DNA of 64,000 bases from Aquabacter sp040049275 (GTDB lineage Bacteria > Pseudomonadota > Alphaproteobacteria > Rhizobiales > Xanthobacteraceae), in NCBI RefSeq assembly GCF_040049275.1, contig NZ_JBDZDT010000008.1:248001-312000 (forward strand). Direction: 5' to 3'. Of this stretch, positions 1 to 8,263 are shown piece after piece (positions within the stretch are counted from its first letter, which is position 1; the number at the start of each line of letters is the position of its first letter). The notes under the pieces are model-generated. The model was given only the letters and a program-made list of their open reading frames with translations, did not search any database and was not told the DNA's origin. The position numbers and the translations under genes are program-made.

Positions 1-1
1 C

Positions 2-802
2 GGCGTCGCGCTCGCCACCATCCCGGTGTTCAGCCGCGCCAACGTGCCGTTCGTGATCTGGGGCGCGATCAGCCCGAAAATCACCGAGAAGAACAACCCC
101 ATGGTCTCCCGCGTGGTGACGACGCTGGTGAACACCAACGCGCCGCTCGCCAAATGGGCGGTGACCGGCATCGGCAAGCGCATCGCCATCGTCTCTGACA
201 CGAGCGACTACGGCGCGGCCAATCTGGAGAACTTCCGCAAGTTCTTCGAGGCGGACGGCGGCACCATCGTCGCGGCCGAGAGCGCGCCCGTGGGCACCAC
301 CGATTTCCGTGCCCTCCTCACCAAGATCAAGGGCACCAATCCCGACGCCATCTATTTCGGCGGCGTGGTGGCGGAAGCGGGCCTCGTACGCCAGCAGATG
401 GTCCAGCTCGGCATGAACCAGCCCATGATCGGCGTGGACGGCTTCTACGATGCCGGGTTCCTGAAGATCGCCGACACGGCGGCCAACGGCACCATCGTCG
501 GCATTGCCAAGGAAGTGGGCAATCCCAAGCTCGATGCCATGACGGCAGCCTACCAGAAGGCCAATTTCGCCGATCCCATCGGCTCCTATACGAAGAACGC
601 CTACGACGCGACGAACATCATCATCGACGCGCTCAAGACGGCCGGCACCAAGGACAAGGCGGCCATCGCCAAGGCGATCCGCGCCATCGAGTATGACGGC
701 GCCATGGGCCACACCAGCTTCGATGAGAACGGCCAGACCAAGCGCGAGGTCGTGCTCGAACTGCGCGAAGTGAAGGACGGTGCCTGGACCACCCGTCAGT
801 GA
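2..802 (+). CDS. Branched-chain-amino-acid-type ABC transporter substrate-binding protein, C-terminal part
   Basis: This is the C-terminal part, about 266 residues, of a periplasmic type I binding protein of the LivJ/LivK family. The reading frame is open from base 2, so the signal peptide and first lobe lie upstream of the window. Visible family features are the lobe-crossing stretch KRIAIVSDTSDYGAANLENF, the segment GTNPDAIYFGGVVAEAGLVRQQ, and the C-terminal pattern with YDATNIIIDALKTAG and FDENGQ. It would deliver a small carboxylated ligand to a LivHMGF permease, but the ligand cannot be read from the sequence. A strong hairpin follows the stop, so this looks like the last gene of its operon. 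Confidence 0.9.
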   Translation, partial: GVALATIPVFSRANVPFVIWGAISPKITEKNNPMVSRVVTTLVNTNAPLAKWAVTGIGKRIAIVSDTSDYGAANLENFRKFFEADGGTIVAAESAPVGTTDFRALLTKIKGTNPDAIYFGGVVAEAGLVRQQMVQLGMNQPMIGVDGFYDAGFLKIADTAANGTIVGIAKEVGNPKLDAMTAAYQKANFADPIGSYTKNAYDATNIIIDALKTAGTKDKAAIAKAIRAIEYDGAMGHTSFDENGQTKREVVLELREVKDGAWTTRQ

Positions 803-811
803 CGTAAGACG

Positions 812-840
812 GCAGCGGCGGTGCCCGCCACCGCCGCTGC
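812..840 (+). terminator. Strong hairpin after the Liv binding-protein gene
   Basis: A perfect 12-bp stem (GCAGCGGCGGTG paired with CACCGCCGCTGC) encloses a 5-base loop and begins 10 bases after the stop codon. There is no U-tract, so an intrinsic terminator is inferred from position and stem strength only. It could also be a 3' stabilising structure. Confidence 0.55.
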
Positions 841-991
841 AATTCCAAGGGACAGGCCAAGCGCCTCCCAAGGCGGCACCGGGATAATCAACACGGTCCG
901 CGCCGGCCGGCACATCGCCGCCGGAACGGCTTGGCCGTGCCGGGCACGGTGCGTTCCGCCGCATACAGTCATGTCGACGTGAGGGTCGCAA

Positions 992-2266
992 ATGTCAGTT
1001 GAGAAGATCGACACGCTGGTCATCGGCGCCGGGCAGGCCGGTCTGGCCATGAGCGAGCACCTGGGCAAGCACGGCGTGCCGCATCTCGTTCTCGAGCGTT
1101 CCAGGATCGCCGAACGCTGGCGCTCGGAACGTTGGGACTCGCTGGTGGCGAACGGCCCCGCCTGGCACGACCGCTTTCCCGGCCTCGCGTTTTCCGACGT
1201 CGACCCTTCCGTCGGGCCGGACGACTTCGCCCACAAGGAAACCGTGGCGGACTATCTCGTCGCCTATGCGGACAAGATCGCCGCGCCAGTGCGCTGCGGC
1301 ATCGAGGTGCGGAAGGTGGAGCGGAATTCCGGCCGTCCCGGCTTTCGCGTCGAGACATCCGCCGGCACGATCGAGGCCCATCGCATCGTCGCCGCCACCG
1401 GGCCGTTCCAGCGCCCCATCATCCCTCCCGTCGTTCCCGCTGACGCCGGCATCCTGCAGATGCACTCCACCGGCTACCGTAATCCAGCCCAGCTGCCCGA
1501 AGGCGCGGTCCTGGTGGTGGGGGCGGGCTCGTCCGGGGTTCAGATCGCGGAAGAGCTTCTGCGGTCGGGGCGGTCCGTCTATCTGTCTGTCGGGCCGCAT
1601 GACCGCCCGCCCCGGGCCTATCGCGGCCGGGACTTCTGCTGGTGGCTCGGCGTGCTCGGCAAATGGGATGCCGCCGCCCAGGAGCCCGGCAAGGAGCACG
1701 TGACCATCGCGGTGAGCGGCGCGCTGGGCGGACACACGATCGACTTCCGGCGCCTCGCCGCGCAGGGCATGGTCCTCGTCGGGCTGACGCAGGCCTATGA
1801 TGGCGGCGTGCTGCGCTTCGCGCCCGACCTCGCCCATAATCTCTCGCAGGGCGATGCGAATTACCGGTCGCTTCTCGATGAAGCGGACGCCTATGTCGCG
1901 TCCAACGGCCTGGATCTGCCGGAAGAGCCTGCGGCGCGGGCCGTGATCGAGGACGCCGACTGCATCGCCCATCCCCTCCTCTCGCTCGATCTCGCCGCGG
2001 CGGGGATCTCGACGATCATCTGGGCGACCGGCTTTGCCGTCGACTATAGCTGGATGAAGGTGGACGCCTTCGACGAAAAGGGACGGCCAAAGCATCAGCG
2101 CGGCGTCTCCACCGAGCCAGGCATCTATTTCCTCGGCCTGCCCTGGCAATCCAGGCGCGGCTCCAGCTTTATCTGGGGCGTCTGGCACGACGCCAAATAC
2201 GTGGCGGATCAGATCGCCATCCAGCGCAGCTATGCCGCCTACGATGCGTGGCGCAGGGTCGGCTGA
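992..2266 (+). CDS. NAD(P)/FAD-dependent flavoprotein monooxygenase (FMO/YUCCA-like)
   Basis: A 424-residue cytoplasmic flavoprotein. The N-terminal dinucleotide-binding motif VIGAGQAG (about residues 10-17) fits FAD binding. A second Rossmann motif, VVGAGSSG (about 173-180), fits NADPH binding. The segment LQMHSTGYRNP resembles the family fingerprint around the conserved histidine, and WATGF near residue 345 is the usual C-terminal ATG motif. Such enzymes add one oxygen atom to a soft nucleophile (N or S) or act as Baeyer-Villiger oxygenases; the substrate here is unknown. It is a stand-alone gene, 189 bp after the preceding binding protein and convergent with the FUSC exporter. The ATG was kept because MSVEKIDTLVIGAG is a normal distance to the first glycine motif. 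Confidence 0.85.
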   Translation: MSVEKIDTLVIGAGQAGLAMSEHLGKHGVPHLVLERSRIAERWRSERWDSLVANGPAWHDRFPGLAFSDVDPSVGPDDFAHKETVADYLVAYADKIAAPVRCGIEVRKVERNSGRPGFRVETSAGTIEAHRIVAATGPFQRPIIPPVVPADAGILQMHSTGYRNPAQLPEGAVLVVGAGSSGVQIAEELLRSGRSVYLSVGPHDRPPRAYRGRDFCWWLGVLGKWDAAAQEPGKEHVTIAVSGALGGHTIDFRRLAAQGMVLVGLTQAYDGGVLRFAPDLAHNLSQGDANYRSLLDEADAYVASNGLDLPEEPAARAVIEDADCIAHPLLSLDLAAAGISTIIWATGFAVDYSWMKVDAFDEKGRPKHQRGVSTEPGIYFLGLPWQSRRGSSFIWGVWHDAKYVADQIAIQRSYAAYDAWRRVG

Positions 2267-2298
2267 CGCATCCTCGATGCGAGGCGCGTGCCGCCGCC

Positions 2299-3435
2299 CT
2301 AGACGCCGCCGGGCTCAGCCGGATCATCGGGAGCATGTGCCCGCGTCGGCGCCGCGACCAGATGCCATCCGGCGAGGATGGGCACCAGAAGGAGGATGCC
2401 CACCAGGATCCCGGTGAGCCGGGCAAGGGCCGGCGCGATCTCGGCACCCACATAGCTGTCGGGCACCAGGGTCACCAGGATCGCCAGGGTAAACTGGGTT
2501 CCGGCATAGGCGATGGAGCTCTTGCCGTTCTCGATATGCCGGCCCAGGGCGACGCCCAGCATCGTCCCGATGATCAGCACCGGCGCGCTCGCCTGCACTG
2601 AGGCATGCGCCAGGAAGAGGAACGCTGTCGCAAGCGCCGCGCCGCAGATGCATCCGCCCACCCGCAGGACGATCCGGCGGCTCACCGGAACGAGCCCGCT
2701 CTTGCCGATGCTGCTCACCGGGATCAGCATGAGCGCCATTATGGTGACGGCGCCTTGGGACAGCTCCGGGATCTGGAAAGCCGCACTGAGGAAGGGCAGT
2801 GTGGCGAGGGCAAGGGCACCTTGGCTCGCGTGGCGGGCGGCTTCCGGGCTCCAGCCGAAGCGGGGTGCCGGCGGGCTCGGCGGGCCCGGCCAGCGCCGCC
2901 GGAGCGTGAACGTCGAGACCATGCTGACCAGCACGCAGGCGACGGTGCCCGCTATGACCTCCCGTATGCGCGTCGAGACAAAGGCCTCCACGACGTGGTC
3001 GGGATGTTCGAGCTTGTCCAGCAGGATCATGGCGAAGGTCAGACCGACGAACAGCCAGGCATAGCTGCGCTTGCTCATGAGCGAGCCATAGAGCGCGCCG
3101 CCGCCGACCAGCGCCAGGGCCGCCGCCGAGGCCGCCGGGCTGGTCCAGATCAACGGCGTCGCGGTGAGCGCCAGCAGCGCGCCGGCAATGGTGCCGATGA
3201 TGCGCAACACGCCGCGCCACAGGCTTTCCGAGATGTGGCCGCGCATCACCATATAGCCGGAGAATGCGGCCCAGGAGATGTTCTGCACATCCGCGAGATG
3301 GCCGAAGGCGATGGCGAGCAGCACGGAGGCGACGCATTCGAGCTCGTCGACCATTCGCGGACCGGGAGTGAAGAACTCCTGCGCCTGCGCCACGAGGCGC
3401 TGGCGCCACCAGCTATCTACTGCTCCGCCATTCAC
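2299..3435 (-). CDS. FUSC-family inner-membrane transporter (fusaric-acid-resistance/aromatic-acid exporter type)
   Basis: A 378-residue integral membrane protein with two sets of hydrophobic helices, such as LLAIAFGHLADVQNISWAAF and the tract VRIIGTIAGALLAL near the N-terminus, repeated in the C-terminal half (GAVTIMALMLIPVSS, ILVGILLLVPILAGW). The duplicated FUSC-like arrangement, with a charged linker rich in Arg and Pro between halves, fits the family that exports fusaric acid and aromatic acids such as p-hydroxybenzoate. No periplasmic adaptor or outer-membrane partner is adjacent. It lies 102 bp downstream of, and in the same direction as, the TetR gene, with an 8-bp-arm inverted repeat in between, so control by that TetR is plausible but unproven. 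Confidence 0.8.
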   Translation of the reverse strand: MNGGAVDSWWRQRLVAQAQEFFTPGPRMVDELECVASVLLAIAFGHLADVQNISWAAFSGYMVMRGHISESLWRGVLRIIGTIAGALLALTATPLIWTSPAASAAALALVGGGALYGSLMSKRSYAWLFVGLTFAMILLDKLEHPDHVVEAFVSTRIREVIAGTVACVLVSMVSTFTLRRRWPGPPSPPAPRFGWSPEAARHASQGALALATLPFLSAAFQIPELSQGAVTIMALMLIPVSSIGKSGLVPVSRRIVLRVGGCICGAALATAFLFLAHASVQASAPVLIIGTMLGVALGRHIENGKSSIAYAGTQFTLAILVTLVPDSYVGAEIAPALARLTGILVGILLLVPILAGWHLVAAPTRAHAPDDPAEPGGV

Positions 3436-3470
3436 TGGCCGCCCCCTGCGCTTGGAGCCTGAGATTTAGC

Positions 3471-3494
3471 GTCTCATCATCGCGTCGATGAGAC
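3471..3494. promoter_or_regulatory. Inverted repeat upstream of the FUSC gene
   Basis: GTCTCATC and GATGAGAC form a perfect 8-bp inverted repeat with an 8-base spacer, 36 bp upstream of the FUSC start. It may be a regulator site or a weak terminator for the TetR gene; the sequence does not separate the two. Confidence 0.4.
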
Positions 3495-3521
3495 ATCCGA
3501 TGCATTCCTCGGAGCCTCTAT

Positions 3522-3550
3522 ATCACTCAGGCAAGAATCACTCAGGCAAG
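3522..3550. repeat. 14-bp tandem duplication over the TetR stop codon
   Basis: ATCACTCAGGCAAG occurs twice (3522-3535 and 3537-3550), one base apart. The second copy contains the last codons and stop of the TetR gene (Leu-Pro-Glu-stop on the minus strand). The first copy is an untranslated duplicate of that end, which looks like a slippage duplication. Confidence 0.7.
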
Positions 3551-4191
3551 GCCTGTGGCGGGGGTACGCGCAACATCGCCGAGGCGAACACCGCCCAGCG
3601 CGCCTTGAACAATGGCTCGATAACCTGCAGGCCTGTCCCATCAGTGTTACCAAGCCGGACGCGATTGTTCACGCCTTCCAGAAGGTCCACGAGAATATCC
3701 CGGATGGTCGATGGGTCCCCGGACCGGATGAGGCCTGCGGCCTGCGCTGCGATGATTGCTTCGGTCAGAGGCTCCAGCGCGGCCTCGGACCACGTGGCAA
3801 GCCGCTCTCGCAGCGCGCCGGACAAAGCGGCTTCCGCATTCACCGAGAGATAGAAAGCCGCATAGTCGCGCGCGGAGCCGAGCACGCAGTAGCGCAGCGC
3901 CACATGGCGCACCGCGTCGAGGGGGCCCGTCGCTTCACCAACCGCAGCGGCGAGCGCGTGGCGGAAATCAAGGATGTCCCGCTCCAGCACGGCCTCCAGC
4001 AAAGCCGCTTTGTTGGGATAGCGGCGGTAGATGGTGTGCTTGGATATTCCGAGCTGAGCCGCAATTTCCTCCAGCGAGCTGCTCGCGATCCCTTTTCGGC
4101 AGAAGGCAGCGCGGGCGCCATCAAGGAGACGGCCATCAAGAACCGCGGCCTGCTCCCGGGTCGGTCGTCCACCTGACTTTCGTCCGCTCAC
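3538..4191 (-). CDS. TetR-family transcriptional regulator
   Basis: A repressor-type protein of about 217 residues. The N-terminal helix-turn-helix is clear: LDGARAAFCRKGIASSSLEE followed by IAAQLGISKHTIYRRYPNKAALLEAV, the classic TetR pattern with an aromatic-Arg-Arg-Tyr recognition end. The C-terminal ligand/dimer domain is variable and does not reveal a ligand. I prefer the GTG at 4191 because GGGGGA lies a normal distance upstream; an in-frame TTG at 4239 would add 16 residues but has no clear ribosome site. It is divergent from the ABC-F gene, and a perfect palindrome in the shared gap (4249-4280) is the obvious operator. Target genes are probably itself, the ABC-F gene and perhaps the FUSC exporter. 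Confidence 0.9.
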   Translation of the reverse strand: MSGRKSGGRPTREQAAVLDGRLLDGARAAFCRKGIASSSLEEIAAQLGISKHTIYRRYPNKAALLEAVLERDILDFRHALAAAVGEATGPLDAVRHVALRYCVLGSARDYAAFYLSVNAEAALSGALRERLATWSEAALEPLTEAIIAAQAAGLIRSGDPSTIRDILVDLLEGVNNRVRLGNTDGTGLQVIEPLFKARWAVFASAMLRVPPPQALPE

Positions 4192-4248
4192 TCCTCGTCC
4201 CCCGATATCCAGGCGCCGGGCCGCACCATTGCGCTCCAAGCCAGCCCG

Positions 4249-4280
4249 CTATAAACAGCACGACTTCGTGCTGTTTATAG
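4249..4280. promoter_or_regulatory. Perfect palindromic operator between TetR and ABC-F genes
   Basis: CTATAAACAGCACGA and TCGTGCTGTTTATAG are exact reverse complements around a 2-base centre, a 32-bp element in the divergent gap. Its position only 12 bp before the ABC-F start, together with the flanking TATAAA-like ends, suits a TetR operator overlapping promoter elements. Confidence 0.75.
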
Positions 4281-4292
4281 GATGCCGCCTGC

Positions 4293-5879
4293 ATGTCGTC
4301 CATCACCGTATCCCGGCTTTCCTGGGCGACGCCTGATGGCCGGAATGTCTTCTCGGACCTCGACCTTCGCTTCGGCAAGGAACGCGCCGGGCTGGTGGGG
4401 CGGAACGGCGTGGGAAAGACCACGCTCTTCAAGCTCATTACGGGCGAGGCCCGACCGAGCGCAGGAACGGTGCGCGTGGATGGTACGCTCAGCCTGTTGG
4501 CGCAAAGCGTGCAAGCCGGCCCCCAGGAGACGGTCGCGGACCTGTTCGGTGCATCACGCGCGCTTGACGCCCTGCGGCGCGCCGAAGCCGGCGCCGCCAG
4601 CCTCGACGAGCTGGCTGACGTCGATTGGACCATCGAGGAACGCATCGCCAGCGCGCTCGTGCGCGTCAGTCTCGACGCCCAGGCCGACACGCGTCTGAAG
4701 ACCCTTTCCGGCGGCCAGAGGACGCGCGCCAGCCTCGCCGCCGCCATCTTCGCGGAACCCGACTTCCTGCTGCTGGACGAGCCGAGCAACAATCTCGACC
4801 GTGCCGGCCGGGCGGCGGTGATCGAGCTTCTGGCCGGCTGGCGGTCCGGCGCGATCATCATCAGCCATGACCGGGAATTGCTCGAACATGTGGACGCCAT
4901 CATCGAGATGACCTCGCTCGGTGCCGCGCGCTATGGCGGCAATTGGAGCGCCTATCGCGCCCGCAAGGCCATCGAGCTGGAGGCGGCACAGCACGATCTC
5001 GCCCACGCGGAAAAACGGGTGGCGGAGGCAGACCGCAAGGCGCAGCTCGCCAGCGAACGAAAAGACCGCCGCGATGCCGCCGGAGCGCGCAAGGCCGCGC
5101 ACGGGGGTCTGCCCCGTATTCTCATCGGAGCCCGCAAGAACAATGCGGAAGCGAGCCGCGGCGCGGGCGCCCGCCTCGCCGACAGCCAGCGGTCCCAGGC
5201 GCAGGACGCCGTGGCAGAGGCGAGAGCCCGTGTCGAGATTCTCCAGCACCTGTCGATCACCCTCCCCTCCACCGGCCTTCGGGCGAGCCGCCATGTCATC
5301 TCGCTGGATGGCGTTGTCGCGGGCTATGAGGCTGGCGACCCGGTCATTCGCGACCTCTCCTTTTCGATCGCGGGGCCGGAACGCGTCGCCCTCATCGGTC
5401 CGAACGGCTCGGGCAAGACGACCCTCCTGAAGTTGATCGCGGGTGATCTGGAGCCCTTGAGCGGCACCGTGTCGGTCGCCGTGGATTTCGCCATGCTCGA
5501 CCAGCAGGTCGGCATCCTCGATCCTGCTCTGTCTATCCTGGACAATTTCAAGCGCTTGAATCCCGGCTCGAACGAGAATGCCTGCCGCGCCGCCCTTGCG
5601 GGCTTCCTCTTCCGGGCGGACGCCGCGCTCCAAGAGGTCGGCACGCTCAGCGGCGGGCAGATGCTTCGCGCCGGGCTTGCCTGCGTGCTCGGAGGATTGC
5701 GGCCGCCATCCCTCCTCATCCTCGACGAGCCCACCAACCATCTGGACATCGATTCCATCGAAGCCGTCGAGGAGGGCCTGTCGGCCTATGACGGCGCCCT
5801 GCTCGTGGTGAGCCATGACGAGGCCTTTCTCGCCAATATCGGCATCAGCAGGCGCCTGTGCCTCTCCGGCCATGCCTGA
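4293..5879 (+). CDS. ABC-F family ATPase (ribosome-associated or resistance type)
   Basis: A 528-residue soluble protein with two ABC ATPase domains and no membrane segment. Domain 1 has Walker A GRNGVGKTT (about residues 37-45), signature LSGGQRTRA and Walker B LLLDEPSNNLD. Domain 2 has GPNGSGKTT (about 370-378), signature LSGGQMLRAG and LLILDEPTNHLD. Between them is a long charged linker rich in Glu, Arg and Lys, as in ABC-F proteins, where it reaches into the ribosome. Members act as translation factors or protect ribosomes from antibiotics; which applies here is not visible. Divergence from a TetR gene with a palindromic operator favours an inducible, stress- or drug-linked role over a housekeeping Uup/EttA role. 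Confidence 0.9.
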   Translation: MSSITVSRLSWATPDGRNVFSDLDLRFGKERAGLVGRNGVGKTTLFKLITGEARPSAGTVRVDGTLSLLAQSVQAGPQETVADLFGASRALDALRRAEAGAASLDELADVDWTIEERIASALVRVSLDAQADTRLKTLSGGQRTRASLAAAIFAEPDFLLLDEPSNNLDRAGRAAVIELLAGWRSGAIIISHDRELLEHVDAIIEMTSLGAARYGGNWSAYRARKAIELEAAQHDLAHAEKRVAEADRKAQLASERKDRRDAAGARKAAHGGLPRILIGARKNNAEASRGAGARLADSQRSQAQDAVAEARARVEILQHLSITLPSTGLRASRHVISLDGVVAGYEAGDPVIRDLSFSIAGPERVALIGPNGSGKTTLLKLIAGDLEPLSGTVSVAVDFAMLDQQVGILDPALSILDNFKRLNPGSNENACRAALAGFLFRADAALQEVGTLSGGQMLRAGLACVLGGLRPPSLLILDEPTNHLDIDSIEAVEEGLSAYDGALLVVSHDEAFLANIGISRRLCLSGHA

Positions 5880-5951
5880 CCGGGAAGGCGCTCGCGAACG
5901 TACCCACTCACAGGATGAGCAGCAGCTTTCCGGCGAAGTTGGCGATCAGGC

Positions 5952-6941
5952 CTAGAGCGTGACCACGATCTTCCCGAACTGGGCATTCGATTCCAGGAAA
6001 CGATGCGCTTCGACCATCTCCTCGAAGCGAAAGGTCCGGGCGATCACCGGGCGGAGAGCGCCTGTGGCGAGGCCGTCCAGGATAAACGTCTTCGCCGCAT
6101 CCAGTCGCGCGGGATCACCCGATATCTCATGCATGAGATATCCCCTCAGCGTAAGGGATTTTCCAAGAACATTGCCGAGCGGGAAGGGCGTGGGCTCAGG
6201 GCTGAGGCCGCCATACTCGATCAGCACGCCCCCACGGGACATGGATCCGGTCAAAGGTTCAAACAAAGAGCCTGCGACGGGATCGAACACCACGCGGGCG
6301 CCGTCCGGTCCAGCGATCTCCGTCAATCGCGCGGAGAGATCCTCGGCTTCCAGTACGACCACATGCGCGGCGCCAGCTTCGATGAGCGCCTTCCGCTTTG
6401 CCGTCGTTCGCGTCACGGCGATCGGCGTCGCGCCAACGTGGTTGGCGATTTGGATCGCTGCCAACCCGACGCTGCTCGACGCCGCAGTGACGACGACGAA
6501 GTCGCCGCGGGTGAGTTTGGCAATATCGATCAGCGCTCCATAGGCGGTGATGTATGGCATCCACAGCGCGGCTGCGGTCTCCCAGCTCAGTGACGGCGGA
6601 TGCTTGACCACCAGTCGCGCGGGGAAGACCGCAAGCTCACCATAGGCAGGCCACCGGATCATGGATGGCGGCGGCACGATGCTGACCGCGTCGCCAGGCG
6701 CAAGATCCTGCACGTCGCTTCCCAGGGATTCGATGAGTCCCGAGGATTCCAACCCAAGGCCGGAGGGAAGAGCGGGCTGCTCGATATAGATGCCCCGACG
6801 CAGTAGCGCCTCGGCCCGGTTGAGGCCGAGCGCTTTCACGCGAATGCGGACCTCGTCCGGGCCCGGCAACCGGATTTCGTGCTCCTCAATGCGCAGCACT
6901 TCCGGACCGCCCAACTCATGAAACCGCACAATGCGTGGCAT
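5952..6941 (-). CDS. Quinone-oxidoreductase-like MDR alcohol dehydrogenase
   Basis: A 329-residue medium-chain dehydrogenase/reductase of the zinc-free zeta-crystallin/QOR type. It starts MPRIVRFHELGGPEVL, a typical QOR opening. The NADPH-binding stretch VVVTAASSSVGLAAIQIA (about residues 145-162) replaces the usual Gly-rich motif with Ser residues, a known variant. No zinc-ligand cysteine cluster is seen. It probably reduces quinones or enones with NADPH in the cytoplasm. The frame runs open far upstream to 7229, but that extension overlaps the LysR gene in antisense and is low-complexity, so the ATG at 6941 is the start. It is divergent from the LysR gene, its likely regulator. Confidence 0.88.
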   Translation of the reverse strand: MPRIVRFHELGGPEVLRIEEHEIRLPGPDEVRIRVKALGLNRAEALLRRGIYIEQPALPSGLGLESSGLIESLGSDVQDLAPGDAVSIVPPPSMIRWPAYGELAVFPARLVVKHPPSLSWETAAALWMPYITAYGALIDIAKLTRGDFVVVTAASSSVGLAAIQIANHVGATPIAVTRTTAKRKALIEAGAAHVVVLEAEDLSARLTEIAGPDGARVVFDPVAGSLFEPLTGSMSRGGVLIEYGGLSPEPTPFPLGNVLGKSLTLRGYLMHEISGDPARLDAAKTFILDGLATGALRPVIARTFRFEEMVEAHRFLESNAQFGKIVVTL

Positions 6942-6960
6942 GGTCTCGCCTGATTTAATT

Positions 6961-6983
6961 AGAAATAGAATGGACTTATTTCT
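6961..6983. promoter_or_regulatory. Candidate LysR-binding inverted repeat
   Basis: AGAAATA and TATTTCT form a perfect 7-bp inverted repeat with a 9-base spacer, 20 bp upstream of the MDR gene in the AT-rich divergent gap. It contains T-N11-A arrangements expected of LysR-type sites. Confidence 0.5.
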
Positions 6984-7053
6984 CCTATCTCCTGCTTGCT
7001 CGATGAGATAAATCGCCAAACCGGCAGAGCAGTAATAACCATAGGTTCCGAAT

Positions 7054-7953
7054 ATGGATCGCCTGACCAGCATGGCGGTATTCGTAAAGGCGGTGGATCT
7101 CGGTTCTTTCGCGGCAGCTGCCGCCGCTTTTGATCTTTCCGGCCCCATGGTTGGCAAACATGTCCGTGCGCTGGAGGAGCGCCTGGGCGCGCGGCTGCTG
7201 AACAGGACCACCCGCCGCCAGAGCCTCACGGAATTCGGCCGCGCCTATTACGAGCGCTGCCGCATCGTGCTGGCTGAAGCCGAGGCTGCCGACGCTCTCG
7301 CCGCCGACCAATTGGGTGAGCCGACAGGCCGGCTGCGCGTCGCAATGCCGGTGCATTTCGGTCGCCGCTGCGTTGCCCCGATCCTTTTGCGGCTCTCCGA
7401 GCGCTATCCGAAGCTGGATATGGATCTGTCCTTCAACGATCGTTTTGCGGACCTTGCGGACGATGATTTCGATCTCGCGATCCGGACGGGCGAACTGACT
7501 GACAAGGCCGGGATCATCGCTCGTCGTGTGGCCAGCCAGCGCATGATCGTCTGTGCTTCGCCGGCGTATCTCAAAGCGCATGGCACGCCGCAATCGATAG
7601 AAGACCTCGCTCTTCATCAGGCCGTTGTCTATCGGCGCTCCGGACGTGTCCGCCCCTGGCTGTTTCCGCGCGAGGGTCAGCCAGCGGCTGAGGTCACACC
7701 CTGTCACCGCCTCAGGTTCGACGATCTCGCCGCCATCGCCGAGGCCGTGGCGGCCGGCACCGGGCTTGCGTGGCTCCCCAGCTGGCTCATCCGCGAGCCG
7801 CTGATGTCAGGCTCTCTGGTACGCCTCCTGCCGCAGGAGCCGGAATATCTTTATGACGTCAATGCGCTTTGGCTGCCGACGCCCCAGATGCCGCCAAGAC
7901 TTCGCGCGGCGATTGATGTTCTGGCGTCCGAACTTCCCAAGCTCATGAGCTGA
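7054..7953 (+). CDS. LysR-family transcriptional regulator
   Basis: A 299-residue LTTR. The N-terminal winged helix reads MDRLTSMAVFVKAVDLGSFA followed by the recognition region and ALEERLGARLLNRTTRR, matching the CrgA/YafC-like branch. The C-terminal effector domain includes DFDLAIRTGEL and the tail segment GTGLAWLPSWL. It is divergent from the quinone-oxidoreductase-like gene, the classical LTTR arrangement, with an inverted repeat in the gap. It most likely activates or represses that reductase in response to an unknown electrophile or aromatic compound. Confidence 0.92.
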   Translation: MDRLTSMAVFVKAVDLGSFAAAAAAFDLSGPMVGKHVRALEERLGARLLNRTTRRQSLTEFGRAYYERCRIVLAEAEAADALAADQLGEPTGRLRVAMPVHFGRRCVAPILLRLSERYPKLDMDLSFNDRFADLADDDFDLAIRTGELTDKAGIIARRVASQRMIVCASPAYLKAHGTPQSIEDLALHQAVVYRRSGRVRPWLFPREGQPAAEVTPCHRLRFDDLAAIAEAVAAGTGLAWLPSWLIREPLMSGSLVRLLPQEPEYLYDVNALWLPTPQMPPRLRAAIDVLASELPKLMS

Positions 7954-8022
7954 TAATGAGCGGCAAGTAGGCTCTGATCGACAGAAAGCCTGCTCGATCG
8001 CGCGGATCATTGAAACCCACCT

Positions 8023-8155
8023 TCAGTCGCAAAGCAGCCGGTCGCCCGATCGACTGAATTCGGACAGGCAGGGCGCACCGCAGAGCACGAAGTGGGTGAT
8101 GCCCAGCTCCCGCCCATACGCAGCGATAGCCACATCCTCCGCCTTGCCGGCCCGC
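8023..8155 (-). pseudogene. Remnant of an SsuD-like flavin monooxygenase C-terminus
   Basis: On the minus strand, the last 43 or so codons before the stop at 8023 read like the conserved end of alkanesulfonate-monooxygenase-type LLM enzymes: GRELGITHFVLCGAPCLSEF then SRSGDRLL. Compare the intact enzyme at 13572, which has AGIEVLIVSGMPLLEEAYRF. Upstream the frame dissolves into unrelated sequence containing a promoter-like AT-rich stretch, so no intact gene exists. I infer a 3' fragment left by deletion or rearrangement. It is short, and the match is by eye. Confidence 0.45.
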
Positions 8156-8177
8156 CGTGTGTGCGCGTCAAGATTGC

Positions 8178-8205
8178 TTGACGGCTTTATACGACATTGT
8201 ATATC
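8178..8205 (+). promoter_or_regulatory. Candidate sigma-70 promoter of the Liv/SsuD operon
   Basis: TTGACG, a 16-base spacer and TATATC lie 59 bp upstream of the binding-protein start in a locally AT-rich stretch. The spacer and -10 region include the partial palindrome TATAC-N6-GTATA, a possible regulator site. Confidence 0.45.
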
Positions 8206-8263
8206 GACTTTATAGATTATAGATCGCCGCCGGCAGAGAGCCCGCGCTCGCAGGAACCCTGAA

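Noticed and set aside
5907..5948. Short minus-strand frame reading GLIANFAGKLLLIL before a stop, resembling the end of an MDR oxidoreductase
   Set aside because: Only 14 residues, hydrophobic and non-specific; not enough to claim a gene remnant.
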